A stretch of 64,000 nucleotides of DNA from an uncultured Eremococcus sp. (lineage in GTDB: Bacteria; Bacillota; Bacilli; Lactobacillales; Aerococcaceae): positions 1 to 64,000 of the forward strand of contig CALUDO010000004.1 of the NCBI GenBank assembly GCA_943914835.1, in the 5' to 3' direction. Made by a program: the position numbers and the translations under genes. Positions 15,465 to 24,489 of this stretch are shown here, piece by piece. The first letter of the stretch is position 1. Every line of letters starts with the position of its first letter. Below the pieces are notes generated by a model, which saw only the letters and a program-made list of their open reading frames with translations, was not told the origin of the DNA and did no database searches.

Positions 15465-18119
15465 TTACATACTATCTGTTTTTTTAGATTGTGACAAGTG
15501 GGGCTTTTTTCTTTCAAAGGAGACCAATCCGGTGACCATTAAGATTCCAAGCCCCGTAAGGCCTAGACCAAAGAAAATAGTTTTGGGACGGTAGTAAAGA
15601 TCAATCTGATGCTTTCCTTGGCTAACTGGAACGGCCAGCAGGGTGCCATTGAGGGCTGGGATTGTTTGTGCTTTTTGATTATCTACTTTTACTGTCCAGT
15701 TCTTATCAAATGGAATTGTAAAGAGAAGATAATTGTCTCCCTCCATATCAATATTCCCTTGAATATGGTTATTGCTAAAGGAAGTTACTTTAAAGAGGTG
15801 GTCTTGTTTTCGATTCACTAATTCTTGGTAGCGTGGATAGTCAAATTCGTAAAAGCCAATCAAGTTGGCCTTAAGGCTCTTTTCTTTCAAGCTTACTCTG
15901 AAAGTGTGTTTCTCTTGAAGAGAATCGAAACTGGCATTTGTTATTTGACGGCGGCGATAAGGGGTATAGAAATGATAGGATTCACCGTCAAGTTTCAAAG
16001 ATACCTTATCTTTATTATATTGGGAGGGTAGGGTGAAATAGTAGGGATTGGCCGAGTCTGTTGTAAAACTATATTCAAAATAGCCATCTTCATTCTTAGA
16101 AGCCAGGTTCTGATAGGTGAAATAGTCGCCATCTCCCCGGTCCGCAATTTTTAAATTCTCATAGGCAACTTGAGAGAAGTCATGCTGGATGAAGTAGTCT
16201 TGAGGGTTCTTATCATCAATGAGGGAGAGGAGGGTGTTCTGGTTTTTGATTGGGTTATTCTTGAGGAACTGAGCTCGAGGCAAGTCTTTGGAGACCTCAA
16301 TTCCCAGACCAAACCGATCAGAATTCTCTCGGACATAATAACGGTTCTGTGATTCAATCACAGGATAAGCTGCTTGGTCTAAGTCAGTCGCTTCGGGATA
16401 GAGATTGTATTGAGAATCAGATGTGAAAGCACCAGCATCTGAAGTGACTGATAGTAAGTAACGAACATTAAAGAAATCATCGGTAAATAAAGTCCCATTA
16501 GAATAAGTGACAAAACCGTTACCATCAGGTAGGCCTAGATAACCATACAAGTCAGGCAGTGTGGCATCAATAGTGGAAGAGAAATTATCCAAGCCAGAGT
16601 AATGGGCATACATAGCTTCGTTCTTTGTCCGCATGAAATTCTTATGAATGCGGTAGAAATCATCATCACCATGTTGATACTTAGCCACGGCTTGACTTAA
16701 AAGTTGGGTGTAATCTCTGAACTTACTCTGGTCAACGTAGTTAAACTCGGTCAGGATCATGCTGGCATTGGTGGTTAATTCTACCAAGACAAGCACCAAA
16801 ATGAGGACCTGCCGGTAGTTCCAAGACAGCCCCTTAAGGTTAAGAAGAACTAAGTAGGCTAAGACAAAGACCAAGGAGAGAACGATTTTACTAGTAGATA
16901 AGTAATCAAAGTCAGACAAATGACTGTAATAGATCAGAGATAGTCCCGATAGTAAAATAAAGACACAAAAAGCTTCCAAGTAAGAATGATTTTCTTCTTT
17001 GTCGAGTGTCCTTAGGGCAAGGACAATCAGAAAGAAAGAAACTAAGAAAGAAAAGCGGAAGTCGTACCAGATTGGGAATTGACCACCATGCCAAATGAGG
17101 TTAAGGACTTGATAGCGGAAACTTAATAGAAAGAATCCTAGAATGAGGGCAGAGGAGACTTTTTCCTTCCAGGAAATCTTGGCATTTAAAAAATAGAAGA
17201 CGGTTAATAAAGTCACCAAGACGCCAGCATATAGGTTGGCTGGACCTGAAGATAATTGGTGAAAATCAAAGCTAGCTATAAAGAACTTAGAGGTAGATTC
17301 AAGGAGGGTATGAATGATATCAAAGTTGAATTGGTTAGAGGTATGGGTGGCTTTATTGGTTAGCAAAGAACTAAAAGTTGGTAAGAGGACCAATCCAGCC
17401 ATAAGACCACCCGCAAGAGAGTAGGTAATGAAGTATCCATAGTCCTTGAGCCAATCCTTAAGAGATGCTTGAGGTTTGACTTCGATGATATTGTTGATGG
17501 CATAGAAAACAAGGAATATACAAATCATGTATCCGATATAATAGTTAAAAATGAGCATGCCGGCCAAGGAAAGACTATAGAGGAGACCTTTCCGGTCACG
17601 GATGAGTCGATCAAGCCCAGTACAAATCAAGGGCAGCATGACCAGGCCATCTAACCACATGATATTGAGAAGAAAGACAATAACATAAGACATCAGAGTG
17701 TAGGAATAAGAGAGAATGAGTTGATAGGATAGGCTGAGGGTATATTTGTGGCGAATGAAGTACATCATCGTTAAACTCATAGATAAGAGTTTGGCAAAGG
17801 TAATGAGGCTAACTGCTAGGTCATAATTACCTTCATTAAAAAAGAACAAGAGAAAGTTAAAGGGGCTTAGGAGATAATAAGCCCAGAGACCAAACATTTC
17901 TCCTCCAATAGCCTTTTGAAAACTATAGAAAAGCTGACTTAAATCCTGCGATAGGGTCTCTTTGAAGAGAGAGAAGAAATCAATATACTGTTGACCTAAG
18001 TCAACGGTCAGTAGGGTCTCCTTGCCAAAAGGAGCAAAGCCCATAATACTGCCTATAATTATGAGGCAAAGCGAAAGAATTAAACTATTTACTAGATAGG
18101 GTTTATATTTATTAAACAT
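15465..18119 (-). CDS. yfhO: YfhO family membrane protein (GT-C-type glycosyltransferase)
   Basis: Very large membrane protein of 884 residues. The first 480 or so contain about a dozen helices. A roughly 350-residue soluble extracytoplasmic region follows, ending in one last helix (FFGLGLTGLGILMVTGLV) and a basic tail. This is the layout of the YfhO family (PF09586-like), which includes GT-C enzymes that decorate lipoteichoic or wall teichoic acids with sugars. An early LTVDLGQQY is consistent with the acidic first-loop motif of GT-C enzymes. AAGGAG lies 8 bases before the ATG. It is the first gene of a minus-strand pair with the DUF1189-like gene. The sugar and the acceptor cannot be read from the sequence. 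Confidence 0.88.
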   Translation of the reverse strand: MFNKYKPYLVNSLILSLCLIIIGSIMGFAPFGKETLLTVDLGQQYIDFFSLFKETLSQDLSQLFYSFQKAIGGEMFGLWAYYLLSPFNFLLFFFNEGNYDLAVSLITFAKLLSMSLTMMYFIRHKYTLSLSYQLILSYSYTLMSYVIVFLLNIMWLDGLVMLPLICTGLDRLIRDRKGLLYSLSLAGMLIFNYYIGYMICIFLVFYAINNIIEVKPQASLKDWLKDYGYFITYSLAGGLMAGLVLLPTFSSLLTNKATHTSNQFNFDIIHTLLESTSKFFIASFDFHQLSSGPANLYAGVLVTLLTVFYFLNAKISWKEKVSSALILGFFLLSFRYQVLNLIWHGGQFPIWYDFRFSFLVSFFLIVLALRTLDKEENHSYLEAFCVFILLSGLSLIYYSHLSDFDYLSTSKIVLSLVFVLAYLVLLNLKGLSWNYRQVLILVLVLVELTTNASMILTEFNYVDQSKFRDYTQLLSQAVAKYQHGDDDFYRIHKNFMRTKNEAMYAHYSGLDNFSSTIDATLPDLYGYLGLPDGNGFVTYSNGTLFTDDFFNVRYLLSVTSDAGAFTSDSQYNLYPEATDLDQAAYPVIESQNRYYVRENSDRFGLGIEVSKDLPRAQFLKNNPIKNQNTLLSLIDDKNPQDYFIQHDFSQVAYENLKIADRGDGDYFTYQNLASKNEDGYFEYSFTTDSANPYYFTLPSQYNKDKVSLKLDGESYHFYTPYRRRQITNASFDSLQEKHTFRVSLKEKSLKANLIGFYEFDYPRYQELVNRKQDHLFKVTSFSNNHIQGNIDMEGDNYLLFTIPFDKNWTVKVDNQKAQTIPALNGTLLAVPVSQGKHQIDLYYRPKTIFFGLGLTGLGILMVTGLVSFERKKPHLSQSKKTDSM

Positions 18120-18287
18120 AGACGAACTCCTTCAATCATCATTAGAAATATCATATCAAATGGTAAATAGGACTTCATCACTTATTTGTTTAAAAAAGTT
18201 TGAAGTTTGAATAATGATTGAAAATTTTTTCATATCTACAATTCAATCGAAAAATTTGATATAATTGGCCGTATCTGTAAGGAATTT

Positions 18288-20426
18288 GTGAAAGAAACGA
18301 GTGAAGATATGACACCTTATAAAATAAAACAAAACAAGAAACAGGATCATATTCCCAAAAGGTTAAACTTATTATTCTTTGTAACCTTCCTAGTGTTTAT
18401 GGTCTTGTTTGTCAGATTAGGCTACTTGCAATTGTATAAGGGACAGTCCTTTGTGGATATGGTCAATCGGACTGAGTCTACCCAATCTTCAGGGTCGGTA
18501 CCCCGTGGAATGATTTATGATAGTCAAGGTAATATTTTGGTCGGTAACCAACCTGAACAGGCTATCTTATATACTCGAGACCAGGATGCCAAGGTGTCCC
18601 CTCAAGATATCATCAAAGTAGCGACTCAGTTAGCCTCATTGATTGAGGTACCTACAAGCAATCTGACTGAACGCGATTTAAAGGATTACTTCATTGTTAA
18701 GAATGAGGACAAGGTTAACCAACGTCTATCCGATCAAGAGAAGCAATTACAGGATAGTGATTTATATAACACACAATTATCAAAGGTTACCGAAGATGAC
18801 ATTAATTTCTCAAATCCAGAGAAGAAGATTATTGCTCTTTTCACTAAGATGAATGCAGCTTATTCATCTTCAACCGTCTCGGTAAAAAATCAAAACGTTA
18901 CTGAGAATGAGATCGCCAGAGTGTCTGAACAGCTATCGAATATGCCTGGAATTTCTATCGGTACTGACTGGCAACGGGTTTACCCTCAAGAGGGTATGCT
19001 CCGGTCTATCTTAGGCGACGTATCTACGGAACAGCGAGGTATTCCTCAAGACCAAATTAAAGACCTCCTTGGTCGTGGTTATGCTATGAACGACCGGGTA
19101 GGAATATCCTATCTAGAAGAGAAGTACGAGGATGTCTTAAGAGGGACTAAGTCGCAATACAATGTAGTGACGAATACAGCTGATAATTCATCCAAGAGTG
19201 AGATGGTCTATGAAGGTCGTAAGGGTGATAACCTAGTTTTAACTATGAATATTGCCTTCCAGAAGAAACTGGACGAGATTGCAGAGAATGCCTTAAATAA
19301 TATGGGAGAATTTCAGGGCATGAACGACCGAGTTTATATTGTAGCTTTGAACCCCAAAAATGGCGATATACTGGGGATTTCTGGAAAACGCTATGCTTAT
19401 GATGAGAAGACAGATTCCTATAATAAGGAGAAAATTGTTGATGACGCCCTTGGAGCAATCAATACTTCTTATGGTATGGGGTCTTCTGTCAAGTCGGCCA
19501 TGGTTGCAACAGGGTATATGGAGGATATTATTTCAGTGGATGACAATACAATTGTCGATGAGCCAATGAAATTTGCAGCATCCAACGAGAAGTCATCTGT
19601 CTTTAACCGATATGGCAAGGTTCCAGTGACTGATATTCAAGCCCTTCAGGTGTCTTCAAATATTTACATGGTCAAGTTAGCCATGGCCATTGGGGGACAA
19701 TTCGATTTTGAAGAAAATGGTAATTTAACCATTGATCCTAAAACAATCGATATTATTCGGGGAGATTTAGCAGAATTTGGCCTAGGTACTTTAACAGGTA
19801 TTGATTTACCCAACGAATCTCCTGGTTTTAGTCCTGAATCAGATCAATTGGTTAACGCCTTGGACTTATCTTATGGACAGTTTGACTTATATACACCGCT
19901 ACAAATGGCTCAATATGTTTCAACGGTCGCTAATGGGGGTATCCGGTATTCACCAAGATTGGTTAAAGAAATTCGGGGAACAGATTCTAATGGTAACTTA
20001 GGTGGGGTTAAGTCTAGCTTGAGTCCCAAGGTAATGAATGTGGTTCCTTTAACTAAGGAAGAGATGGATCGGATCCATGAAGGAATGCGGCAAGTATCCC
20101 ATACAGACCAGGGGACAGCACGCTACTTGTTCTTGAACTATCCATTAGAAGTAGGTTCTAAGACAGGGACAACTGAGGCCTTCTATGCAGGTCCTGTTCA
20201 ATATGCTAAGAATGAACCCGTGACCAATGCGACTTATGTTGGTTTTGCTCCTCTTAAGGATCCAGAAATTGCTATTTCAGTTGTTGTGCCTTATCTAGAT
20301 GAAAATTCTAGAGCTAGGGAGTCCACAATTATTGCTCACCAGGTTATGAATGCATATTTCGAGATGCAGTCAGATACCAAGAAAACCATTGAGGATTATG
20401 CAGCAACTGCCCAACAAGTCCAATAA
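18288..20426 (+). CDS. Class B penicillin-binding protein (PBP2b-type transpeptidase)
   Basis: Monofunctional peptidoglycan D,D-transpeptidase of 712 residues. It has a short cytoplasmic tail, one membrane helix (LLFFVTFLVFMVLFVRLGYLQ, residues about 29-49), a dimerisation domain with SVPRGMIYD near 71, and then the catalytic domain. Catalytic motifs are SSVK near residue 402 (acylated Ser), SSN near 455 and KTGT near 624. Length and linker resemble PBP2b of Lactobacillales, the elongation transpeptidase. GTG 18288 follows AAGGAA closely; ATG 18309 is an alternative start. A -10 box TATAAT is at 18260-18265. A hairpin ends the gene at once, so it is monocistronic, divergent from yfhO. Confidence 0.9.
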   Translation: MKETSEDMTPYKIKQNKKQDHIPKRLNLLFFVTFLVFMVLFVRLGYLQLYKGQSFVDMVNRTESTQSSGSVPRGMIYDSQGNILVGNQPEQAILYTRDQDAKVSPQDIIKVATQLASLIEVPTSNLTERDLKDYFIVKNEDKVNQRLSDQEKQLQDSDLYNTQLSKVTEDDINFSNPEKKIIALFTKMNAAYSSSTVSVKNQNVTENEIARVSEQLSNMPGISIGTDWQRVYPQEGMLRSILGDVSTEQRGIPQDQIKDLLGRGYAMNDRVGISYLEEKYEDVLRGTKSQYNVVTNTADNSSKSEMVYEGRKGDNLVLTMNIAFQKKLDEIAENALNNMGEFQGMNDRVYIVALNPKNGDILGISGKRYAYDEKTDSYNKEKIVDDALGAINTSYGMGSSVKSAMVATGYMEDIISVDDNTIVDEPMKFAASNEKSSVFNRYGKVPVTDIQALQVSSNIYMVKLAMAIGGQFDFEENGNLTIDPKTIDIIRGDLAEFGLGTLTGIDLPNESPGFSPESDQLVNALDLSYGQFDLYTPLQMAQYVSTVANGGIRYSPRLVKEIRGTDSNGNLGGVKSSLSPKVMNVVPLTKEEMDRIHEGMRQVSHTDQGTARYLFLNYPLEVGSKTGTTEAFYAGPVQYAKNEPVTNATYVGFAPLKDPEIAISVVVPYLDENSRARESTIIAHQVMNAYFEMQSDTKKTIEDYAATAQQVQ

Positions 20427-20430
20427 AAAA

Positions 20431-20452
20431 AAGCCCCTAGGGGCTTTTTTTA
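20431..20452 (+). terminator. Intrinsic terminator after the PBP gene
   Basis: AAGCCCCTAGGGGCTT is an 8-base perfect palindrome followed by T6, starting 4 bases after the stop codon. Confidence 0.88.
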
Positions 20453-20497
20453 GGATTATAGAGAAGATATAGTTCAATGAATTGAGTGTCAGTGTGA

Positions 20498-20531
20498 AAA
20501 AGGAAGGCTGTCAAAAGACAGCCTTCCTTTT
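20498..20531. terminator. Terminator of the MltG-like / HTH operon (minus strand)
   Basis: A perfect 15-base stem (AAAAGGAAGGCTGTC and complement) with an AAAA loop sits 23 bases past the stop of the minus-strand gene. It is also usable on the plus strand. Its outer AAAGGAAGG arm matches that of the terminator at 14353-14386. Confidence 0.88.
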
Positions 20532-20553
20532 AATTTTTAATCTATCGAAGAGC

Positions 20554-21186
20554 TTAGTAGTAGTAATAAGCTCCTTGGGTAATTATTGATGCAATATCAT
20601 GGATGCTCATGTCTGAGTTCAAGTCATAGGTATCGGCGACAATGACTGTTGATAGGTCCCATTGGTCAATCAAGTCTTCTAATTCAGTAGCAGAATCAAT
20701 GTATCCTTCGCTCTCTAAGCGTTGGGCAATATCACTGGCATTTTCGCCGTCTGAGATAGTGAAACTACCTGAATATTGAGGTTCTTCTAACTGGTCTTGA
20801 TTGTCTGAATTGTTAGTGTTTGAAGTTTCTTCACTTTGAGAGTCATCATTCTGACTAGCATCATTTTGAGAGCTTTCTTCACCACTGGATGTGTCTGTTT
20901 CATCAGCAGAAGACACGGTTGGACGACTTTGCTTGTCATCGCTATTGTCACTGTCAGTAGAACTTTGATTGGCTTTAAGTTTATCATTTTCTGATTCAAG
21001 CTTTTCCTTGTCAGCTTTTAAGGACGCTATCTCTTCCTTATACTGGCTATTATCTTCTTGGCTAGATTCATTTGTATTTGTAGCTGGTGTATGAGGTTGA
21101 CCTTCCGCAAATAGGGTATAACCTCCTAGAATGGCTCCAGATACTAAGAATCCAAGTCCTAATGACCGTAGATTGCTTTTGTTCAT
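20554..21186 (-). CDS. Membrane-anchored protein with an orphan MltG/YceG-like LysM domain
   Basis: Protein of 210 residues. It has a short basic N-terminus and one hydrophobic segment (LGLGFLVSGAILGGYTLFA, residues about 9-27). An acidic coiled stretch (repeated Lys/Glu heptads, about 45-75) follows, then a Ser/Asp/Asn/Glu-rich linker (75-140). The C-terminal domain (about 141-205) has the pattern of the LysM-like N-terminal domain of endolytic transglycosylase MltG: FTISDGENASDIAQRL, then EGYID, then an MSIHDIASIITQG ending. The catalytic YceG domain is absent. It may bind peptidoglycan without cutting it; that is inference. It ends in four Tyr. It lies 15 bases after its upstream partner, with AAAGGAGC before the ATG. 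Confidence 0.7.
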   Translation of the reverse strand: MNKSNLRSLGLGFLVSGAILGGYTLFAEGQPHTPATNTNESSQEDNSQYKEEIASLKADKEKLESENDKLKANQSSTDSDNSDDKQSRPTVSSADETDTSSGEESSQNDASQNDDSQSEETSNTNNSDNQDQLEEPQYSGSFTISDGENASDIAQRLESEGYIDSATELEDLIDQWDLSTVIVADTYDLNSDMSIHDIASIITQGAYYYY

Positions 21187-21201
21187 TTAGAAGCTCCTTT
21201 C

Positions 21202-21753
21202 TTAGCGGTTCTCGATGTAATCATCAATGACAGCTTGAACGGTAGCGACTTCAATGTTTACTGAGTCAGAAATTTCTTGCATCGTGTATCCTTGTGAATA
21301 CATTCTGATAATTGCATCATTTTGGTCTTCAGTGAGATCATTCAGGGTTAGGGCTGGATCAATTTTGTCACCGTCTAGATTATCTGATTGCCCCTCTGCC
21401 TGTAATTCGTCAGATTTATAGGTTCTGGTATCGTTTAAATCTTCTGATTCATTTTCATCACCGGAGTGATCCTCTTTGAGACTGGCATCACGGTAGTTGC
21501 CTTGACCATAGTCTGCAGCCGTATAAGTCACCAAATCATTATCATTTTCTTGAGAATGAGCATTTGGGTAACTTGCATCTTTTTCAAGTTCGGCTAGGCG
21601 AGACTTAATAGCATATAACTCTTTCGATTGTTGCTCCGTATAATCATCTAATTTCTCTTCTAAATCATCGCTATTATTAGTGGTGAAGAAAGAAATTAGG
21701 AATAAAATGATTGCAATAACAAATAAGGCAATCACTAGTATCCATAGATTCAT
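21202..21753 (-). CDS. Membrane-anchored acidic protein with C-terminal helix-turn-helix
   Basis: Protein of 183 residues that I do not recognise by name. An N-terminal membrane helix (WILVIALFVIAIILFLISFF) is followed by a predicted coiled coil (about 28-58). A long disordered region rich in Asp, Glu, Asn and Ser (60-140) comes next. The C-terminal 40 residues read as an HTH (AIIRMYSQGYTMQEISDSV, then VATVQAVIDDYIE). The layout recalls DUF6115-type proteins of Bacilli. The HTH is placed on the cytoplasmic side if the helix is a simple N-out anchor, so the HTH may bind DNA or a protein. It is first in a two-gene operon with the MltG-like protein. AGAGGTG precedes the ATG. Confidence 0.65.
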   Translation of the reverse strand: MNLWILVIALFVIAIILFLISFFTTNNSDDLEEKLDDYTEQQSKELYAIKSRLAELEKDASYPNAHSQENDNDLVTYTAADYGQGNYRDASLKEDHSGDENESEDLNDTRTYKSDELQAEGQSDNLDGDKIDPALTLNDLTEDQNDAIIRMYSQGYTMQEISDSVNIEVATVQAVIDDYIENR

Positions 21754-21787
21754 AAGGCACCTCTTTCACTTTGAATTTATAAGACTA

Positions 21788-21815
21788 ATTTTAGCAAAGT
21801 TATAAATAATATCAA
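21788..21815 (-). promoter_or_regulatory. Promoter of the HTH / MltG-like operon
   Basis: On the minus strand TTGATA (21815-21810) and TAAAAT (21793-21788) with a 16-base spacer, about 35 bases before the start at 21753. Confidence 0.6.
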
Positions 21816-21905
21816 TCTTAAGCTAATGAATAGACTATCTTTATTTTATCAGTGGGTAGACTAGGAAAAGTATAAAAAAGCCTAGTATTTAGAATGGGGA
21901 AATGC

Positions 21906-21911
21906 TATAAT
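21906..21911 (+). promoter_or_regulatory. Extended -10 promoter of rpmG
   Basis: TGCTATAAT, an extended -10 element, lies about 55 bases before the rpmG start. No good -35 is seen at the right spacing. The same nonamer precedes ftsK and rodZ. Confidence 0.6.
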
Positions 21912-21964
21912 ACTCTGGTACTGTTCAAAGTGAACTGAATCTTTAATAGCTTGGAGGGATTTTC

Positions 21965-22117
21965 ATGCGCGTAAACATTAATTTAGAATGTACAGAATGC
22001 GGCGATCGCAATTACTTAACTACCAAAAATAAACGTAATAATCCAGATCGATTAGAAGTGAAGAAGTATTGCCCAAGATTACGTAAGGTGACACTTCATC
22101 GTGAAGTTAAAAAATAA
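21965..22117 (+). CDS. rpmG: 50S ribosomal protein L33
   Basis: Short gene of 50 codons plus stop, beginning MRVNINLECTECGDRNY and ending VTLHREVKK. Both are diagnostic of L33 of the large ribosomal subunit. It has a CxxC pair (ECTEC) and a third Cys (YCPRL), but the fourth zinc ligand of the classical C+ form is replaced. It is therefore an intermediate form, similar to that I recall from other Lactobacillales. GGAGGG lies about 7 bases before the ATG. A terminator follows within 10 bases. The order rpmG-fau-rhomboid-glcK is a known Lactobacillales arrangement. Confidence 0.97.
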   Translation: MRVNINLECTECGDRNYLTTKNKRNNPDRLEVKKYCPRLRKVTLHREVKK

Positions 22118-22125
22118 TAGACTTT

Positions 22126-22158
22126 GAGACAAGCGCGCGAGTGGTTGTCTCTTTTTTT
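22126..22158 (+). terminator. Intrinsic terminator after rpmG
   Basis: GAGACAA / TTGTCTC stem with a GC-rich loop, followed by T7. Confidence 0.88.
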
Positions 22159-22240
22159 ATGGACCATAATAGGCTAAGATGGTGGAGAGCCCATAAAATA
22201 AATATTTTTTAAATTTAAGGGGCTAGATGGGAGACAGAGT

Positions 22241-22789
22241 ATGACCAAGAAAGAAGTTAGACAAGCGGTTCTACAGGCAATGAAGGATATACCTGAAAGT
22301 CAAAGAGAAGCTTATGAATATAATCTTAGTCAACGATTGCAAACATATCTAAAGGAAGAAAACATTCATAGTTTAGGTTTTTATTATGGCTTTGGCCCTG
22401 AGTTGAATACTCCGAAATTAATGGCCGATCTGGTGAATGAATACCGTATCTTACTACCGCGTATGAAAGGGAAGGGTCTTTTAAGTTTTCATGATTATCA
22501 CAAGGAAGAAGATTTAGAGACAGCCTTTAGAGGATTGAAACAACCCCGTAAGGGAGCGCCTGAGATCGCCAAAGAGAAGATTGATCTGATTATCGTGCCG
22601 GGAGTGGCTTTTGACCAAGATAATTACCGGATTGGCTATGGTGGTGGTTATTATGACCGTTATTTGGCTGATTATGATGGAAGAACTCTGTCCTTGATTT
22701 TTCCTTGTCAATATCTTGGTAATGCAGACCTTGAGATTTTGGACCATGATATACCAGTTGATACTGTATTTGTAGCCCAGGAACAGTGA
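22241..22789 (+). CDS. 5-formyltetrahydrofolate cyclo-ligase
   Basis: Enzyme of 182 residues (also called MTHFS, Fau or YqgN). It uses ATP to convert 5-formyl-THF to 5,10-methenyl-THF and so returns this storage form to the folate pool. The C-terminal signature GYGGGYYDRYLADY near residue 128 is the family's nucleotide and folate site, preceded by IIVPGVAFD. An N-terminal basic segment (MTKKEVRQ) is usual. It is followed immediately by the rhomboid gene, whose ribosome site overlaps the stop codon. The ribosome site before ATG 22241 (GGGAGA) is only moderate. Confidence 0.93.
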   Translation: MTKKEVRQAVLQAMKDIPESQREAYEYNLSQRLQTYLKEENIHSLGFYYGFGPELNTPKLMADLVNEYRILLPRMKGKGLLSFHDYHKEEDLETAFRGLKQPRKGAPEIAKEKIDLIIVPGVAFDQDNYRIGYGGGYYDRYLADYDGRTLSLIFPCQYLGNADLEILDHDIPVDTVFVAQEQ

Positions 22790-22800
22790 GGAAAGTGATC

Positions 22801-23493
22801 ATGCAAGCTGCAAATAATAAGACTAAACCTTACGTGACATATTTTTTTTTAAGTCTGAATTTAATTATTTTTATTTTGACCTTTCTTAGATTTGGGACGA
22901 CTCAATCTAGCCAGGCTCTTTTGACCATGGGGGCGAATTTCCGGCCCTATGTGATTTTAAATCAGGAGTGGTGGCGTTTAGTCTCAGCTACCTTTATTCA
23001 TATTGGCCTCCAGCACCTTTTATTTAACATGTTGACCTTGTATTTTATGGGGCCTGAACTGGAATCAATCTTAGGCCACCTTAAATTTGGTCTCCTATAT
23101 ATGGGGGCCGGAATTGGCGGTAATTTGACTTCTTTTGCATTTTCTAATGCTATTTCTGCCGGTGCATCCACCGCTTTATTTGGGATGTTTGCTTCCTTTG
23201 TGGTATTGGCTATTATCCATCCAAAGTCTCATTATCTTTGGCAACGCAGCCGGACTTTCCTTATCCTGATTATTTTAAATCTGGTTAATGGTCTATTTAC
23301 GCCAGGAATAGATAATTGGGGCCATATTGGAGGTTTGGTATTTGGAGGCTTATTAACCTACATCATTGGGTCTAAAGCATCATCGTCTGCACCATGGTAC
23401 CGTCGCCTTCTCGGACTTATCTTTATTGGATTTTTCACATATTGTTTGTTAAAATATGGAAGCGATAGTTTCTATAATATATATGGAAGGTGA
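22801..23493 (+). CDS. Rhomboid family intramembrane serine protease
   Basis: Integral membrane protease of 230 residues. The catalytic Ser lies in GASTALFG near residue 118 and the His in NWGHIGGLVFGG near 174. HLLFNM near 72 supplies the oxyanion-hole Asn. Six membrane helices fit the sequence. Compared with Bacillus YqgP/GluP it lacks the long N-terminal cytosolic domain and the C-terminal TPR region. I chose ATG 22801, with GAGG (22788-22791) 9 bases upstream. A GTG at 22786 overlaps the previous stop and would put the ribosome site inside the gene. It sits in the fau-rhomboid-glcK operon; substrates are unknown. Confidence 0.92.
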   Translation: MQAANNKTKPYVTYFFLSLNLIIFILTFLRFGTTQSSQALLTMGANFRPYVILNQEWWRLVSATFIHIGLQHLLFNMLTLYFMGPELESILGHLKFGLLYMGAGIGGNLTSFAFSNAISAGASTALFGMFASFVVLAIIHPKSHYLWQRSRTFLILIILNLVNGLFTPGIDNWGHIGGLVFGGLLTYIIGSKASSSAPWYRRLLGLIFIGFFTYCLLKYGSDSFYNIYGR

Positions 23494-23498
23494 TTTCG

Positions 23499-24476
23499 AT
23501 GGGTGACTATATTATTGGCGTTGATTTAGGGGGGACGTCAGCTAAATTAGCCATTGCAACCCCTAGTGGAGAATTGAAATATAAGTGGAATATCACCACA
23601 GACAACCAAGAGGGAGGGAAGTATATTGTTCCTTCAATTATCCAGTCTCTTCAACGGTCTTTGGATGAACATGACTTGTCTGAACAGGATATTTTAGGGA
23701 TTGGTATGGGCAGCCCGGGGGCCGTCAATATTGACCAACAGACGGTAGTGGGTGCCTATAATTTAAATTGGACCCACCACCAAGCTGTGGGTAGGCAATT
23801 TAAAGAAGCCTTTCCGAATACACCTTTCTTCATTGATAATGATGCGAATGTAGCAGCATTAGGTGAACAGTGGTTGGGGGCTGGTAATGGAGCGGACCAT
23901 GTAGTTACTTTGACCATTGGCACTGGTATTGGTGGAGGTATAGTTGTCGATGGACAACTCTATCGGGGCAGCCAGGGGATGGCTGGAGAAGTAGGCCATA
24001 TTACAGTGGATCCAGATTCACCGCTCGATTGTACTTGTGGTAAGCCAGGTTGTTTTGAAGCTTTAGCTTCTGCCAAAGGAGTTGTTAATCTGGCTAAATT
24101 AATGGCTAGTGATTTTGAAGAAGCTACACCATTTCATCGTTATCTGGAATCTACCATGAATGTAACCTCCTTTGATCTTTTTGAAGCGGCGAAGAAGGAA
24201 GATGCCTTCGCTTTAAAGGTGGTTGACCAGGTATGTAAATATATTGGCTTAGGGGTATCCCATATTGCCAATACCCTAAATCCATCGGTTATCGTCCTAG
24301 GTGGGGGAATGTCCTTAGCAGGAGAATTTATGCTTGAAAGAGTCCGCCAGTATTATCAATCCTTTACCTTCAAAGAAATTAAAGACTCTACCCATCTAGC
24401 CTTGGCTGAACTTGGTAATGATGCCGGTGTGATTGGGGCTATTAATCTAGTCAATACAGAAATATTAGGAAAATAA
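23499..24476 (+). CDS. glcK: Glucokinase (ROK family)
   Basis: Phosphorylates intracellular glucose to glucose 6-phosphate for glycolysis, or for zwf encoded in this window. The protein has 325 residues. The ATP-binding VDLGGTSAKLAI is near residue 7. The ROK sugar-binding and catalytic region has IDNDANVAALGE near 110, followed by TIGTGIGGGIV. The zinc motif CTCGKPGCFE lies near 178. GGAAGG is 8 bases before ATG 23499; a GTG at 23490 overlaps the rhomboid stop and was rejected. Close spacing to both neighbours implies cotranscription. In many Firmicutes a small yqgQ gene lies between the rhomboid gene and glcK; none is present here. Confidence 0.95.
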   Translation: MGDYIIGVDLGGTSAKLAIATPSGELKYKWNITTDNQEGGKYIVPSIIQSLQRSLDEHDLSEQDILGIGMGSPGAVNIDQQTVVGAYNLNWTHHQAVGRQFKEAFPNTPFFIDNDANVAALGEQWLGAGNGADHVVTLTIGTGIGGGIVVDGQLYRGSQGMAGEVGHITVDPDSPLDCTCGKPGCFEALASAKGVVNLAKLMASDFEEATPFHRYLESTMNVTSFDLFEAAKKEDAFALKVVDQVCKYIGLGVSHIANTLNPSVIVLGGGMSLAGEFMLERVRQYYQSFTFKEIKDSTHLALAELGNDAGVIGAINLVNTEILGK

Positions 24477-24489
24477 AGGGGCAAACTTT

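Noticed and set aside
15409..17654. Several plus-strand frames of 60-70 codons opposite yfhO and the DUF1189-like gene
   Set aside because: All are antisense to coding sequence, low in complexity and without ribosome sites or recognisable motifs.
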